In this document: positions 48,371 to 60,840 of the stretch, piece after piece | Numbering within the stretch: position 1 is the first letter of the stretch | How the letters are laid out: each line of letters begins with the position of its first letter | Origin: Hypoxylon rubiginosum | Lineage: Eukaryota; Ascomycota; Sordariomycetes; Xylariales; Hypoxylaceae | DNA length: 64,000 nucleotides | Direction of reading: 5' to 3' | Assembly (NCBI GenBank): GCA_902806565.1 | Contig: CADCXA010000044.1 | Coordinates: 124,001-188,000 of the forward strand | Made by a program: the position numbers and the translations under genes | The notes under the pieces: generated by a model | Databases searched by the model: none | Told to the model about the DNA's origin: nothing | Seen by the model: only the letters and a program-made list of their open reading frames with translations

Positions 48371-50376
48371 ATGCTATTGTCGCGCCGGCTCCCAATACTT
48401 CTGCGAATCCCAACACATCTGCTGGCGTACCGAAGTATGGCGTCCGATCGAGACCATAGCGCCGCTCGCGGCTTTACTCTCACTGCCCTTAGCAGATGGT
48501 CTATTCTGGATAAGAAGTTGCCTCGTGAGCTAGACATGCTACCTTTTTATTGCTGGTATTTTCTGCTAACCTCGAATCTAGCTGCTGAGAAGATTCATGC
48601 CATTCACGTATACGACTTCGATAATACTCGTCAGTCTTTCATTAAAACTGCCTTCTCCCATACCTCCCCAACTAACCTCTCGCCTCTCTAGTATTCAAGA
48701 CCCCTCTGCCGAACCCGAAGCTGTGGAATAACACGACATTTGGGCAATTGGGTAGCCCTAACATATTCATCAACGGCGGTTGGTGGCACGATCCGAGAAT
48801 CCTCGCCGCGACTGGCGAAGGCGCCGAGCAAGAGGAAAAGCGCGGCTGGGATGGCTGGTGGAACGAGAAAGTTGTGGAATTGGTCCACTTGACCATGAAG
48901 CAGGATGATGCCCTCTGCGTTCTATTGACTGGACGTTCCGAACAGGACTTCTCCCCACTCATCAAGCGAATCGTTAAGAGCAAAGGTCTAGATTTCGACA
49001 TGGTTGGACTTAAGCCTGCCGTCGGCCCCAACAACGAGCGCTTCCGAGACACCATGAACTTCAAGCAGGTCTTTATTAGATCGCTGTTGGCTACCTACGC
49101 ACACGTCGACGAAATACGTATATACGAAGATCGCCCCAGGCATGTGGCTGGCTTTCGCGACTTCTTGGACGACTACAACAAACAGCGAATTAGTCTTGGA
49201 CTCGCCTCCCTGACGGCTGAAGTTATCCCAGTCGCCGAAATCTCTACAACTCTCGATCCCGTAGTTGAGGTGGCAGAAGTGCAGCACCTCATTAATATCC
49301 ATAATGCTCTTATTAAGGAGCAACCTGGTAATGGACGAAAGGATCACCTGGCTATTAGGAAGACAGTCTTCTTTACTAGCTACATGATCGAGCCGGCCGA
49401 CACCGCGCGACTGATCGCGCTTCTTAACTCGATAGCCCCGGAGATGGATGATCTGAAATACCTTGCCAACACCATCCTTATTACGGCGAAGCCCTGTCCG
49501 AAGAGTATCTTGGATAAGATCGGTGGCATGAACTCGAAGATGAGGTGGGAAGTATCCGACATCGGCTCCTTCCAAAAGAACCTCTGGGCGATGCGCGTGA
49601 AGCCTGTTCCGGCCAACGCGCAGTACCACACTGACAACCCGTCGCCGTCCGTCGTGCTAGGCCTGAGACGAGGTGCCCGCCCGGCGGACGTAAATAAGAT
49701 CTACCAGTGGCAGGCGATCCCGCCCGAGAAGTCCTTCGTTTTCGAGACGACGGTGGGCGAGAAGGTGATGCTCCGGATCGAGCACGAACAGCAGCAGCAG
49801 GATGGAAATCAGTACAACGACGATCAGAGCGAGAGGTTATCGCAACCCAAGAAGCGCAAATTCCCGGACGAGGACCGACGATCGCGCCACAGCGGAAATT
49901 TCGGCGGCAGTAATAACCACAACAACAGTAACAACAACAGCAACCGCGAATTCCACACTTCATCATTCCAGGGACGTGGCGGAGGAGAGAACCGTGGTCG
50001 GGGCGCCTATAGGGGTAACGGCCCGTCTAGAGGCAACCGTGGTGGTGGTAGAGGGAGCTTCCGAGGTTCCAATAGAGGAGGAAGAGGTGGCGCCCATGGC
50101 TACCGCTCTCTGGATGATGTGGACACGCGCGAGAACGGTCACGGAGGATTTAGCTCGTCGACGGTCTCGTACGACGACAATTTCCCGTCTATGTCGCAAG
50201 GCGGTGGTTCCCAGCATCATCATCACCAGCAGCAGCAGCAGACTTTACCTCCGCCTCCGCAGTATGGCCAACCATTCCCGCAGCAAGGCGGCCAGTGGCA
50301 AGCTCCGAACGGTGCTCCGTCCCAGGCACCACGACCCGTAGGCGCTCCCGGGCCCGACCTGCAGAACTTCTACTAG
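48371..50376 (+). CDS. HAD-domain 'Swiss Army Knife' RNA-repair-like protein with RGG tail
   Basis: Three exons (48371-48524, 48582-48629, 48692-50376) give 628 residues. The HAD motif I HVYDFDNTLF is split between the 48-nt second exon and exon 3. Motif II-like LLTGRSEQD and the acidic motif YEDRPRHVAGF follow, matching the HAD_SAK_1 family found in predicted RNA-repair proteins. The middle part (about 245-400) is conserved in fungal homologues. The tail is a low-complexity RNA-binding-like region: Asn-rich, RGG/GRG repeats, then His/Gln/Pro. Molecular activity is unproven. The first start gives a basic, Leu/Arg-rich N-terminus that could be a mitochondrial signal; Met23 (48437, MASDRDHS) is an alternative start. 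Intron 1 is 57 nt, in frame and without a stop, and intron 2 uses the unusual donor GTCAGT. Confidence 0.86.
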
Positions 50377-51499
50377 TATTCACCTGTTGGCGGTCTCAGC
50401 ACGACTGAGTAGCTAATTTATTACTCGACATACGGATACGGGTTTAATATCCTCGATGATGGATTGGCATGAAGAACAGTTACGAAACTACACACAAGTT
50501 GGGTTTCTGTGACGACTGAGGCAATGGATAATTCTAAATCCAAGAATTATTATGCAGTTGAATTGAAAGATTACTAGCAACGAATGGTTGAAGGCATCTT
50601 CTGACCGGATACACGACCAGTATCATAAGGAGGCATTTTCCAAAAAAGCAAGCTTGATGAGCATATAGATTTTCATACCCCCTTGCGCTTGTACTTGACA
50701 GAAAAAGGATGCTGGGCTCAGCTAGGTTTAGGGCTAAGGCGTCTGGTAGCAGCAATTCGCAAAAAGTTGGCAGGTGGAATACCCAGGAGGTAGCTAGGCT
50801 AGTAATCGGCAATGAATATGAAGCACTACAACGTACTACCTGCAAGTTTCTGTCCAAACGTGAAGTGTATAGAGCACGGAAGACGTCAAGGATACTATAA
50901 AATGCATGCGTTAGTCTAAGTTTCCTTCCGAGTAGTTCTGTAGACTTGAATATCGGGATTTTGCCATGTAGTTGGTTATCAGAAAAAAATAAGAACAATG
51001 TAGTGAGTTGGATGAATCACGCTCATGTAGCATGAGTCATAAACAGCCTCTAAAAGATCATCATGGAAATACATAGGCAGATGAGGGGAATATTGATATA
51101 TAGATAGAAAGAAAAAGGAGTTGATCGACTTACCATATGGCCAAATTCCTTCTCTTAGACGAGAACTTGTCATCATTTTTTTATAGTGAGTTAGGTAGGG
51201 GAAGAGGAAAAAGGTCGGTTAGTCAGGACGTGAGGAAAATTCGGATTTTATATATGTACAAATGTGGATACCTCTCGGTGAAATAGTAGTACTACCTCCG
51301 CCGCCCCGATCCATCGTGGATTTGGGGGTTGGTGGTGCGCCGAGTCCGGTTTTTTTTTTTGGCAAAGGGGTTTGGTTCATGGGTTCATGATATCCACGTT
51401 CTTCGTCCGGCTTTTACTCTGTTCGCCAGCTTTCTCGATCATTCGGGGTCTGCGAATTGCAAATCGATAATTCTCCTCTTCTTCTTCTCTTCTACTTGC
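50377..51499. other. Intergenic between convergent genes
   Basis: This spacer holds the 3' ends of the HAD-SAK gene and the complex I subunit gene. A 154-residue frame on the minus strand (50534-50998) has no recognisable domain and is discussed among the findings. A T11 run is near 51350. Confidence 0.5.
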
Positions 51500-52498
51500 C
51501 TACTCTACGTTCGCCGAGACGGGCTTGATATCGTAGCCGTATTTCTCCTTTAGCCGCTCGCGCCGCCGCTCTTCGTATCCGGGGGGCTCGATGCCTGCGG
51601 ATAAAAATTTTGTGTTAGAGTAAAAATGTGTCCCTTTTTTAATTATGTCTTGTTCTTGTTATTATTGTCATCACAGCAACTGCCACAGTCACGACATTGC
51701 GATGCGGTGATACTGCTGCTGCTGCTGACGCTGCCGTGAGGGGGAGTGTGGGTGTGGGTGTGGGTGGTGTCGGTACCTCTGCCCTCTCCAATCTCCGAGA
51801 TGGTCTCGGCGATGGGCCGCCGCCGGTTCTTGCGCAGGTACTCCTTGCGGTCGTACTCGTCTATCTCGGGCGCCTCGGTGCGGGGCTTGCCGCGCAGGGT
51901 GCCGCCCGTGAACTCGAACGCCGACATGATGACCGAGAAGGCGGCGCCGATACCTAGGATCTGCGGCATGCGACCGGCTATTTTGGGGGGAAGGGAGAGA
52001 AAGAAGTTAGTTGCTGCTGACAGGCTTTTGGTTGTTGGTGCGTGACCAGGGACAGCAACGTACTTCTTAGGCCGATCGTGGCTCCGCCTAGGAACGAGGC
52101 GATCGTTACGTTTAACGTATCGTCCTTCTCCCGCAGGTTGGCGGCCGCGTCCTTGGAGAAGAGGTATACGGCGCCGAGGGCAGCTGCAGAAAAAAGTAAT
52201 TTACACGTTAGCCTATCGATCTCTTGCTGCTACGACGCGAATGCTTCCTCCTCCTCCTTCTCCTCCAGTATTCGTTCGGGGGGGTTCCCCCAATTAGACC
52301 CGAGAAAGACGTACTAAACATGGCAACAGTGCCGCCGGTTCTGGTGAAGACACCAAAAGCTCCGACGTTGCGCTTGGCGAGCGAGTTCTGTACGGCCGAC
52401 GTGATGAGACCAGCGCCTCCGCCGACCAACGAGCCTTTTATGCCGGACTTGATGGCATCGTGCTGGTGGAAGTGGTGCTCCTCCGGTGAGTTCGCCAT
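51500..52498 (-). CDS. Complex I accessory subunit, NDUFA11/NUO-21.3b type
   Basis: Four exons (52498-52315, 52183-52064, 51977-51777, 51594-51500) give 199 residues. Donors are GTACGT, GTACGT and GTACCG. The first two-thirds is a Tim17/22/23-type four-helix membrane domain with Gly-rich helices (GIKGSLVGGGAGLITSAVQN, then VTIASFLGGATIGLR, then ILGIGAAFSVIMSAFEF). It resembles the NDUFA11 (B14.7) subunit of NADH:ubiquinone oxidoreductase and Neurospora NUO-21.3b. The C-terminus is matrix-type and charged (EYDRKEYLRKNRRRP and GIEPPGYEERRRERL). It has no redox centre and stabilises the membrane arm in known complex I structures. Confidence 0.9.
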
Positions 52499-52629
52499 GT
52501 TGACTCCAGCCCGAAGGAGGCTATTCTCGATGGGCTAAAGAATTATGGGATGCGGTGAATTGGGTCGGGGAGTTTGGATTGGAAGTGAGGTTAGTGGTCA
52601 AGTTAGTGGTCAAGCTTGAGCTCAATCTT

Positions 52630-52645
52630 GGGGGGGGGGGGGGGG
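52630..52645 (+). repeat. G16 homopolymer
   Basis: A run of 16 G lies about 130 bp upstream of the complex I subunit start (minus strand). It may be unstable in length and could form a G-rich structure. Confidence 0.9.
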
Positions 52646-53207
52646 TGATTTTCTCGTGTAATTGCATTGAGTCGAAGTTGACTGGTCCGAGTTGACCGGG
52701 GATATACCGATTGGCTTACAGATGGAGCTGTAGTACGTAGGTACTTTCTCGAAGTCATCGAATGCCCGACGGCGCTAGGTGCGGAACAACATCGCTACGA
52801 TAATCCCAGGTACGTTGGTGGGGCCGTTAGGCGTTGGCCTAACGTGCTGAACGTAATCGTTTAGTCCACTCACGTACGACTAGTCCACGTACGTACGAGT
52901 AACTCGACGTACGGCGTACCTTACGTAGCAACGCCCCCCTAACGCAACGCCGAAGAAAGCTTCCACGGAGCTTCTATTCCCAAACGTCGTTCTCCCCCCC
53001 AGCATACCCGAATAACCCTGGCTTAGCCGCCTCCAAATTCCGGAACGACTGCGTCTTGCCCGCCTCGTCCGTATTTATTTCACTGTAGCACCGATACCAA
53101 CACCAACGTACAGTACTTTGCGTTGCTCTCTCGGTGTGGGAACTTACTCATAGCATTTTACGCTTCCACCCTTTCCGCATCACATCGCATCGCATTTCCT
53201 TCTTCTT

Positions 53208-53246
53208 TCACAGCTTGCCCTCACAGCTTGCCCTCACAGCTTGCCC
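53208..53246 (+). repeat. Perfect 13-bp tandem repeat, three copies
   Basis: TCACAGCTTGCCC is repeated exactly at 53208-53220, 53221-53233 and 53234-53246. It lies in the spacer upstream of UBP2, possibly in its leader. Confidence 0.95.
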
Positions 53247-54561
53247 CTTGTTCGCACTTCCATCCTTTTCTCCCCGGCTTTCCCTATTCGGGGGTTTAGG
53301 ACTATCGATCGGCTAAAGTTACATCGCCCTTCGTCTACACCTTGCGAGGTTAAAAAGGTATAGTCATTTTTTCCCTTTATGTTTCTTGTCTTCCTTTCCT
53401 TTGTCTGCCTTGCATATCGAAGTGGGGATGGGTAGCCTTATAGCCTCGTACCGTTCTCCTTTCACGCCTTACCCCCGGCTCTCTCATTTCTTGCCTTCGT
53501 GTTCTGTTCTCTCACTTGGACGAAGCTAGTTTCGGACTTTCGACCGACGTTTGTGTAGTCCAAGTCTGCAGCGCCCTCCCTCAACCCGAGTCGCCCAGTG
53601 GGCTGATGCCGAAACGAGCTCAACAGCCTGTGTTTTATGCTTGAGTACCCCGTGGCGTTGTACAACCAGAGCTAGGACTTGCTATACCTTGCCAAGAAAG
53701 TCACAATATATCTTAGACTTGTTTTTAGAGGTAGCCTGGCCCGAGCCTATCACATGAGTGGAAAGTCGGTTATATTGGAACCTCCTCTATCATCTTGTCA
53801 TCTCACCCACTCCCATCTCCCGCTTCACCCATTACCCCTACTGTTGTTGACTTATAGTCATTATACATTCGACGGTCATAATCACTATTGTCATCATCAT
53901 CACTGCTAGCGACTCTCATATACTACCCCTACTAGGGGCAGATAGCCCACTAAAGCACTGACATGAGAAATATCATTTCTCTGTATCAAGATCTTGATTT
54001 TGTCTCCTTCAGCTCAGCTTACCGTTCTTAACGAAACCTCCTGCTAATCGAATCCAAGGGTGTACATTTGCGATTTCCGCCTATACCCCTATTTGCTAGG
54101 GTAACCGTCCATAGGACGCCTAAACTATTTTCATTGGAAGCCCAAGTGCTTTCATTGATAATCTACACTGACATCTCTGTCAGAAGAAGTAGTGGCCGAA
54201 TACCGACCTGCCTACCCACTCCTTTTTTCTCATCTCTAAAGTTCAGGGTTCATCCTTCTGGACAGCCCTCTTCAGCCGACACAGAGACCGCCAACCTGGT
54301 TCTTCTATCAATGGGTTCGTTAAACTGAGTCGAACGTCTGTAATATCGTAGTTCGTGGACTTGGGCAGCAAAGGTTGGTCTCATCATTCCAATCTTTTCT
54401 CCCCCTGCATCTATCCTATCCGCCTTACCCCGACACCCGAAGATACTGCAAAGTCCGTTGGATGAAGTTGATAAATACAATCCTGAGATTCCACGCTCTT
54501 TACCTTCTCGTACTTATTGCATTTTTAGGACTTATATCCTGCCGAGATTGAGCCTGCCAAC

Positions 54562-57500
54562 ATGGGTTCCATTTATGAGCTGGACGATGTGGCCGAGCTC
54601 CGTCAGCTGCAATCAACGGCACGACGTAACCTACAGGTTGTCCCTGATCCCCGAGGTAAGCATCGCCAGTTGGCTACCATGGTATTCCCTTTTGATTGAA
54701 GCGATACTAATTGGAATCCGAAGCTCTAACGGCGCCCCGCCTACTCCGACAATTCCTTGAATCTCAGTTGGATGAGCTTAATAACACCGGTTGCAGCTGT
54801 GAAAATCATGAGATGCTATTGATCGGCTCGCAATCGTTTTCACTGAACAACCTCTGTTTTGTTTCAGCAGTTTGTGGCCGATGCCGTTATCACTTCCACG
54901 TCAAGGGTGATTTCCAACGTCCTCAAAAGTACATCAATGAACATCGTCATCATATGCTCATTCCTTGCGGTCAGAAATCTTCCGACAATCTCAAGGAGGA
55001 GCAGGCCGGCTTCAACGATACCATTGGCTATGCCCGCTTCATCTGCGCAATTGATGACTGCCTTTTCAACATCGAGATTTCTGTTCTGCCCCGCAGGATT
55101 GAACAAGAAGACGTCAATAAGTTTGGCGACAAGAACAGAATGCAGCGCAACCTCGATCTTGCTCGAGCTAAGGATCCGGACCGATACGAAGACTTTCACG
55201 ATGCCCAAGGCCTTGCCGTTGATGGCATGCTTCGTAAGTATCTTAGTGACGCCCTCAGACATACCGGGGGCCGACCTCTAAGGATCAACAAACGTAACAA
55301 GAAGTTCCTTGTGGCGTTCGGTTCAGACTTCGATCCTCTCTTAAAATCCATAGGATTCTATGAAGGGGAAGATGCTGAGAGTGGTGAACCGTGCTGGTAC
55401 ATCACTATGCCTGAGGAGCAAAAGGAGCCAACTCCTGTTCGAACCCTGCGAGCGCGCATGGAAGAAGCCCTCGCAGAACTCAACATTCTCACCTACGCGA
55501 CCACGGCCCCTGCTTGGGACGATCTCTTGCGGGCCTTTCAAGGCGACTACCCGAATACACCGATGGAATTTACTTCTATCGCCGCGATATCTGAAATAGA
55601 TACAGCTCTGCTAGGCTGTCTGTCTAGCTACCCGCCCAACTTCTTTAGCTGGGCGGCCATCAGCCTAGCCAAGCTATGTCCTAGAGACCGGGACAAATAT
55701 CTTGATGCAGGTTTGCGCTGCATTGGAGATCGCAACGACGACGCGTCAACCGAGATTGTCGTGTATAAGTCTCAGTTTGACGGAACTCCTTCGATGGACG
55801 TAAGAGTGCAAGCAGCCTTTACGTTTTTCGGCGCGAATCCGACGGACAACCTCGCGGCGGGCTGGTTTCTAGAGAGGTATTACGAGTTAATCAATGGCCA
55901 GGGTACCGATGAGGTCAAAGCCCAAGCCCAGCAACACCTTGAAGCCATCGGAAACTATCTGGGACGAGACATTGTGAGCGAAATTGACCCGAGAATCGCA
56001 GGAAATGTTGGAGAAACGGGACTCATGTCGTCCTCCCCGAACGGATCCGGGAGAAGAATGAGCTACTCTTCGGCGGCAAGAATCTTGAACGTGGAGCCCA
56101 GTTATACGCCAGAAATAATTCGGGGCTTCGTTGAGCATCTGGTACAAGTAAGTCATACTATCTTACACTTTCAGTCGACCGAATTCTAATTATCACATCA
56201 GGAGGAGACCGTGGATCGAAACAAGATCATCGAGGCGGTTGATGTTATATCCGAACTTAAGCGACAGCAAGATAAGCCTGAGGAGGCAGCGGAATTACAG
56301 CAAATAGCCGAATTTATCAAGGCTACTGGAGGCATGCCGATGCTAGTTTCCCAACCTCCGTCGTCGCCAAAGCCGACGGCCTTCGTCGAGACGCCACCCG
56401 GATTGAGAAATATCGGTAACACTTGCTATCTGAACAGTCTCCTGCAGTACTTTTACAATGTCAAGGTAATACGTGACCTGGTACTCGATTTTGATCAGGT
56501 CAAGCTTGATCTGGACGACGCAACACTCGCGCAACGCCGAACAGGTGGGAATGGTACCAGCGTCAATCTTGAAGAAGCCATCGTCGCTAGACAGTGTGAG
56601 TAGTTCCCAACGTGATACCGGTGTTTTAGATACTGACCTCGGTGAACAGTCATCGAGATGCTTCAAGGCTTATTTAGTGACTTACAAAAGACTGCCGAGA
56701 TTGCCGCTCAACCTTCACAGAAGCTTGCAAATACCGCGCTTTCGTCCGCGAGGGACATACTAGAGCAACCTCAGAGTCAGCCTCCGCCTTTGCCGGCACG
56801 TCCTTCACCAGCGCCTCCTGTCCCGCCTAAGGAGGATAGTGGTGTGGCCAGTGACGCGGTAAATGTCACCGTAGAATCCGTCAACGACAAACTTGAGACG
56901 GCTAGTTCCCGAAGCTCTCAAACACTGGTCGACGACAACGAAGACGTACCGATGACATACATTAAGTTAGATCAGCCGGTCGATACCGTTTCTATCGTCA
57001 CCCCGCCGATTGACGATGTCGACATGCAGGACCCTGACGAATCTCAGGTTCTCGATGAGAAGTTTGCACAGGTATCACGACGGCTAGAACAGAGTGATCG
57101 ATCAGGTACTTCGCAGCAGGACGTGGAAGAGATTATTGGCAATATCCTTGAGCACTTCATGCGCGCAATTCGACCAGATGGCCCGATGCCCGAGAAACCC
57201 GAACTGCAAGCCGACAAGATTACGAAGACCTTTTTCACTACTATCATGAACTACACCGTAAAGAGGAAGGGATATCCAAAGGACCACCCAGGTTTGGCCA
57301 CGGAACCCCCCCCTCTGAACGTCGAAGTCGTTCCTGAGCGATGGATCACAGCATACCCAGAAGAAGATAACGTGGCCTCGGATGGGACTAGCCATAGCGC
57401 AAATGGTACGAGTAACCGGTCGTGCACGTTGATCCAAGCTTTGGATCGATACTTCAAATTTGAAATGATCGATGACGGAAACCGTGGGCGATATAGTTGC

Positions 57501-58415
57501 ATTAAAACTGTACCGCCCATCCTACACATCTGTATCCAACGCAGCACGCCGAAGGGCAAGAACAAGAACCCAGTCTTAATACCAGAGACCCTATTCCTCG
57601 ACCGGTATTTAGAGGCCGCAAATGATTCATCCCTTTGGCAAGCTCGCAAACGGGTGTGGGCGATTAGTAGCCGCATTGCGGAGCTCGATGACCTGAGCCG
57701 TCAAGACTCCAAGCCTGCAGAGTCTACAGCTCAGAACTCCGGCGCCTCCTGGTTGAAGACCAACGACAATGGCTATGAGGACTTCAAGAACATGGATGCC
57801 GGAAGTCTAGCTACCATGACGTCGGAGGCCATGGAGAAAACGACGGAAGAAACAGATCTTCAGCGAACTATACTCGAGGAGACGGGCGTTCTAAGAAAGC
57901 GCAAAGTATCCGACTCGCTAGAATCTGCGATTTATAAGAAAATCGCCTTCCCTGGTTCGATAGGTACCGAATCGGTCAGCGATAAGTTCAGCGACACGAT
58001 CAGGGACTATCGTCAATCCCTTGAGAAGAAGACCAGAGAAGAACTCGAGGCTCTGCACCAGAAGGAGCAGGATGCCTTTGACAGCATGCAAAAGAAATAC
58101 AGCATCCATGCCGTCATTTGCCATCGTGGTGGCACAGCTGCGGGTCACTATTGGGTATGGATTCGAGACTTCAAACGAAACGTTTGGTATCGATACAACG
58201 ACGAGACGGTGACAGAAGATAGTCGTGGTACGGACGCCGTGCTGAGCGATCTGAATGAGACGGGCGACCCTTACTACGTTGCCTACGTCAGAGACGAGAT
58301 GAAGGATGAACTGGTTGAGGTGCCCCAGCGTCACAAGTTCGATGCCGAGGACACGCCGACCGCCGGGGAGGATGTGGAGATGATAGAGGGTGTAGCATTG
58401 GACTCAAGAGGATGA
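54562..58415 (+). CDS. Ubiquitin-specific protease, UBP2 type
   Basis: Four exons (54562-54655, 54724-56147, 56202-56595, 56650-58415) give 1225 residues, close to yeast Ubp2. The Cys box GLRNIGNTCYLNSLLQYFY holds the nucleophile Cys581, and the His box GTAAGHYWVWI holds His1137. The acidic/Pro-rich insertion between them (about 670-790) is typical for this subfamily. The N-terminal half carries the fungal UBP2 region with APRLLRQFLESQLDE and a Cys/His cluster (NTGCSCENHEM...CGRCRYHFH). In yeast Ubp2 acts with the ligase Rsp5 and removes K63-linked ubiquitin; that role is inferred. The first intron has an ACTAAT branch site just before its acceptor. The 31 residues of exon 1 are little conserved, so the start is less certain than the rest. 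Confidence 0.93.
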
Positions 58416-59114
58416 TAGCCTGTATCCTTTTTCGTCAAGCCGAGAAGGGTGATGACGACATATACCCCTAATTCCGCGATTGCATTGAGAGGAGTTGCAC
58501 GTTTTTTACAAAGTTTTTGTAGGGCTCAATACGATGCCTACCTAGGGTACGTCTTAGGTTAGGTTCATTGGTCAATAGGGAGGCAAGCTGCATTAGATGA
58601 TCATACGGCCGAGATGAATTAACGAAATGACGTGAAGGCATTCCGCCTCCAAGATGTAGGAGTAGTGTCATAAAAGAAATAAGTTGATACGGCAGCACCT
58701 CGGCTGTCGCTGTCATATTCATTAATTCGTGCCCACCCCGAAATAAATACGCTGCTACCTGAGACGTTGCCCGTCATCCGTCATCCGCCATCCGCCATGC
58801 AACCAACCCTGAACTACCCCTGAGTATAAACTTGAAATGCTTCATCGATAACTTGAGTCCAAAATTCAACGTGCCTAAACACCCGCCCCAGACCGTAAAC
58901 ATAAGACTTTCTCCTTGCCTAGTCCTGTAAAAACCTAAGACACTACCCTCCTACTTGATATTATAAAAATAAAAGATAATTTTGAGGATGGCGAGGGGGT
59001 TAAAGTTGGAATATTAACATTTCTTCTCCTTCTTCTTCTTCTCCATGGCAAGAAATAAACCCCCAAGGTTTCGAAGAATAGATACCTACAGGTAGCCTTT
59101 TCCACCTTCGAGCA
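58416..59114. other. Intergenic between convergent genes
   Basis: This holds the 3' regions of UBP2 and of the HTH/2EXR protein gene. CT-rich strings occur near 59020. No gene is supported. Confidence 0.6.
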
Positions 59115-60390
59115 TTACCGCCCGTTTCGGACGAAACTACTAACACCACCACTACCCCCGCTACTGGCGGCTGTCGTCGTCGTCGTAGTAGGAGGAGGAG
59201 GAGGAGGTAAAAGAGAAGGCGGGCCCGCGCCCTGAAGGAAGAAGTGCGGCGGCAGGACGGCGGCGCGGGAGCGGTCGAGCAGGGCGGGCAGGTCGGCGGC
59301 GGCGGACGGGTCCTCGCAGTAGACTTCGTCGCGGCGGGGGTCGATCCAGACGAACGGCAGGGCGGCAGCAGTAGCAGTGGTGATGGTGGTGTTAGTAGTA
59401 GTCGCAGTAGTCCCCTCCGAGCGGCGGCACCACACGGCGGCGAAGGTGTCGACGACGGCGCGGCGGGCCTCGCGGCTCACGGCGCAGAGGAGGCGGGCGG
59501 GGGCCTGGCGGTACGCTACGTACGCCTTCCAGCGCTGCTGCGAGTAGTACGACGACGAGTGCGGTTGCTGCTGTGGCTGGGGATGTGGATGGGGCTGCTG
59601 CGTGTGCGGGGCGGCCCAGTGTTGATGTTGCTGTTGCTGGTGGTGGTTGTGGTTGTGGTGGTGGTGCGAAGGCGAAGACGAAGGGTCCGGGAACACGCCG
59701 GCGACGAGCCAGGGGGACCGCGGCAGCGGTTCTACCCACCACGTGACGGAGAGCGGGACCGGGGACCGCGGCGGGTGCGTGAGGACCAGGGTCCAGATGT
59801 ACCGGCGGAGGTGCGGGGGCAGGCGGTTGAAGGATGCTGGTGCTGATGCTGTTGATGCTGACGAATCTCTAGGGAAATGCTGGTGTTGTTGCGATCTTGC
59901 TTGCAAGGTGTCGGCGGTGTTGGTTGGCACGAGGGAGGAGGAGGACGGAAAACCGTGGCTGCTGCCGTCCGGCGGCGCTACTGCGCCCGAGTCCCCTTCA
60001 ACTACCGATCCTTGGCTCTGCGACGACGGGCCGGCCTCGTCTTCGGCCTGCTGGTGCTGGTCCGCCGGTAGTTGGCCGAAGCGTTCTGGAGATTCTGGTT
60101 AGGTTTTTTTAGACTCCTTTTATAAGATACTCTTTATTAGACAGAAAGGGGGGGATGGAGATATATGTAAGGTATATATACATACGCTTCCTGGGACGAC
60201 CGGTACGATGAGGGATAGCGGCGGACTTGGCGCGGATGGCGGTGCGGATCTGGCTGTTGGAATAGCCGGTGACCTCCTCGATCCGCTTCTTGCTCATACC
60301 GGCGTCGTAGTAGAGGGTCCGAACGCGGAAGCGCTCCAGCTCCGTGAGGTGCTTGGTGTGGACTTCCTTGGGCCGGTTTCCTGGCGGCAT
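59115..60390 (-). CDS. Fusion of Tc1/mariner-like HTH, GRPRK motif and 2EXR-like domain
   Basis: Two exons (60390-60186 and 60085-59115) joined over a 100-nt intron give 391 residues; donor GTATGT, branch CCTAAC, acceptor TCCAG. Residues 13-57 form a helix-turn-helix (HLTELERFRVRTLYYDAGMS, then KKRIEEVTGYSNSQIRTAI). GRPRK at 64-68 is an AT-hook-like motif, the order seen in the DNA-binding part of Tc1/mariner transposases. The intron falls at the end of GRPRK. From about residue 154, FNRLPPHLRRYIWTLVL, then LLCAVSREARRAVVDTF and FVWIDPRRDEVYCE match the fungal 2EXR pattern. Between and after are long His/Gln, Thr and Pro runs, and no transposase catalytic domain. It may be a domesticated DNA-binding protein. 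The join rests on a clean splice and open frame; two separate genes cannot be excluded. Confidence 0.75.
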
Positions 60391-60840
60391 GGTGTCCCTT
60401 TTTTTAATATTTTATATATTATCCATGTACTCTTCTTTTTTTATTCTTCTTAGCCATCTGCCTTCTTTTATCATATACCCACACGCTCATACACACTTAC
60501 ACACTCTCTCTCTTTTTCTTTCTTTCGTCTCTCTCTCTCGCTCTTTACAATGTATCCGGGGTAATATGTCACGATGATGGATATTTACTTGAAGGAAGGA
60601 TTAGTGAGAATAAGAGAATGAGGGAATGAAAGACAGAGACACAGAAACGGAGAGAGGAGAAAAAAAAGTTTTGCCGTAGCGGGGAGTCCCGAGTTGGCGG
60701 ACATTATGCGGGGAGCGAACGTGAGACATGGCACCTTCTGCCCTTTCTGCCCCTATCACAGCGTAGTGCCGGGTTTGGCGTTTGGCCCTAGCCGGGCCCG
60801 AGGATTAGGTACCTGACAGGGGGTACAAAACTTTCCGCCC
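60391..60840. promoter_or_regulatory. Promoter of the HTH/2EXR gene
   Basis: The sequence is CT-rich near 60500-60550, with short GA runs further out. It contains no gene and ends at the first fold-back element copy. Confidence 0.4.

Larger units (their letters stand above)
52499..54561. promoter_or_regulatory. 2-kb divergent spacer, complex I subunit and UBP2
   Basis: No supported gene. Near the complex I subunit start is a run of 16 G (52630-52645). Repeated TACGTACG-like strings lie near 52860-52930, and a perfect 3 x 13-bp repeat is at 53208-53246. The sequence from about 53130 to 54560 is pyrimidine-rich on the + strand, typical of a long leader or core promoter for UBP2. Confidence 0.5.

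Noticed and set aside
59244..60102. Plus-strand frames opposite the HTH/2EXR gene
   Set aside because: They are Val/Gly/Arg-rich shadows. The minus-strand frame contains the recognisable 2EXR-like blocks and a clean splice to the HTH exon.
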